This document shows positions 7,360-8,025 of a DNA stretch of 8,025 nt, one piece after another. The stretch's first letter is position 1. Each line of letters starts with the position of its first letter. Under the pieces are notes generated by a model, which worked only from the letters and a program-made list of their open reading frames with translations, ran no database searches and was not told the origin of the DNA. Position numbers and translations under genes: made by a program. Source of the stretch: Candidatus Acidiferrales bacterium (lineage in GTDB: Bacteria > Acidobacteriota > Terriglobia > Acidoferrales > UBA7541); NCBI GenBank assembly GCA_030043155.1, contig JASHYE010000404.1, forward strand, positions 1-8,025. The letters are read 5' to 3'.

Positions 7360-8025
7360 TCACATACTTGCCGCGACGGCGGGCCGCTGCTCGCGGATGA
7401 AGGAAATGACTTCGTCGTACCTGGACATCGCGCGCGCGCCGACTTTCATGCAGCACAGCGCCGCGCAAGCATTGGCAAAAGTGCCGACGCGTTCGAGGTC
7501 CCATTTTTGCAGCAGCCCGTACGAGAGCCCTCCCATGAAAGCGTCGCCCGCACCGGTGGTATCAACCGGTTTCACACTGAATGCGGGGACGTGAACGATT
7601 TTCTCCTTGCTGGCGAGCAAGCAGCCATTTGCGCCCATGGTGATGGCCACCAGGCTGGGGCCCATTTGCAAGAGTTTTCGAGCCATCCGCTCACGATCTT
7701 CCTCACCAGTGAATTCGAGTGCGGCAGCTTTGCACGGCTTCAGAACATCGACGTATTTAAGCGCGGCCGCCAGCTCCTCTTGCGTTCCGAGATTGCATTG
7801 GCAGAAAAAATTGGGCGAAACATCAAGGTCGAAAATCACGCGGACACCGGCCTCGCGCGCAAGCTTCATGGCTTGTTCTACCGGCGTCAAGGGAAGCTGA
7901 GAAGCTTCCGTATGAAAATGTTTGGCGTCCTTAATGTGCAGAGCAAAACGCGTCAGCACTTGATGAACGGTGATTTTTCCAGTGACATTCGGAAACATGT
8001 AAATGCAGCGTTCACCTTCGGCATC
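7360..8025 (-). CDS. PfkB-family carbohydrate/nucleoside kinase, 5' end outside window
   Basis: This is the C-terminal part (221 residues visible) of a ribokinase/PfkB-family kinase, which transfers phosphate from ATP to a sugar or nucleoside hydroxyl in the cytoplasm. The frame is open to the window edge, and the residues there (DAEGERCIYMFPN) match the middle of such proteins, so the methionine at 7998 is internal and the true start lies beyond 8025. The family signature DTTGAGDAF lies at about 7537-7563; its Asp in GAGD is the catalytic base. Upstream of it, VDVLKPCKAAALEFTG and VAITMGANGCLLAS match the usual nucleotide-side strands. About 90 to 110 N-terminal residues, with most of the substrate site, are missing, so the substrate cannot be named; ribose, fructose, adenosine and 2-keto-3-deoxygluconate are all possible. 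The gene ends 18 bases before the permease, forming a likely uptake-kinase operon. Confidence 0.92.
   Translation of the reverse strand, partial: DAEGERCIYMFPNVTGKITVHQVLTRFALHIKDAKHFHTEASQLPLTPVEQAMKLAREAGVRVIFDLDVSPNFFCQCNLGTQEELAAALKYVDVLKPCKAAALEFTGEEDRERMARKLLQMGPSLVAITMGANGCLLASKEKIVHVPAFSVKPVDTTGAGDAFMGGLSYGLLQKWDLERVGTFANACAALCCMKVGARAMSRYDEVISFIREQRPAVAASM

Noticed and set aside
7996..7998. Methionine at 7998 as start of the sugar kinase
   Set aside because: The frame stays open to the window edge with kinase-like residues before it, and a start here would lack the whole N-terminal substrate region.

Overview
All six protein genes lie on the minus strand, so transcription runs from high to low coordinates. 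Two are cut by the window edges: a sugar kinase at the right and an acyl-CoA synthetase at the left. Coding density is very high. The only gap longer than 20 bases is 122 bases. No tRNA, rRNA, CRISPR array, insertion sequence or plasmid function was seen. The GC-rich sequence, weak Shine-Dalgarno signals and gene families suggest a free-living, probably soil-type bacterium. Acidobacteriota is my best guess, but only a low-confidence inference from gene content.

Right part (8025 to 6358): the 3' portion of a PfkB-family sugar or nucleoside kinase is followed after 18 bases by a ten-helix permease of the DMT / sugar-ureide permease type. This looks like an uptake-and-phosphorylation pair for a small polar compound, perhaps a pentose or nucleoside.

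Middle and left part (6235 to 1): a tight four-gene operon follows the 122-base gap, which holds a weak candidate promoter. In order it encodes (i) a 791-residue fatty acyl-CoA reductase carrying an N-terminal, apparently dead HAD-IB-like domain; (ii) a second extended short-chain dehydrogenase of the thioester-reductase type; (iii) a polysaccharide pyruvyl transferase family protein; and (iv) an AMP-forming long-chain acyl-CoA synthetase. Spacing is 12 bases, then two successive ATGA stop/start overlaps, so the last three genes are probably translationally coupled.

Taken together, the operon can be read as: activate a fatty acid to acyl-CoA (iv), reduce it to a fatty aldehyde or alcohol (i, perhaps ii), and couple or decorate the product with a sugar or polymer (iii). 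The product could be a wax, an ether lipid or a glycolipid; the sequence does not say which. The most unusual elements are the eroded HAD domain fused to the reductase, the pairing of two reductases with a pyruvyl transferase in a coupled operon, and the loss of a usually conserved histidine in the acyl-CoA synthetase.
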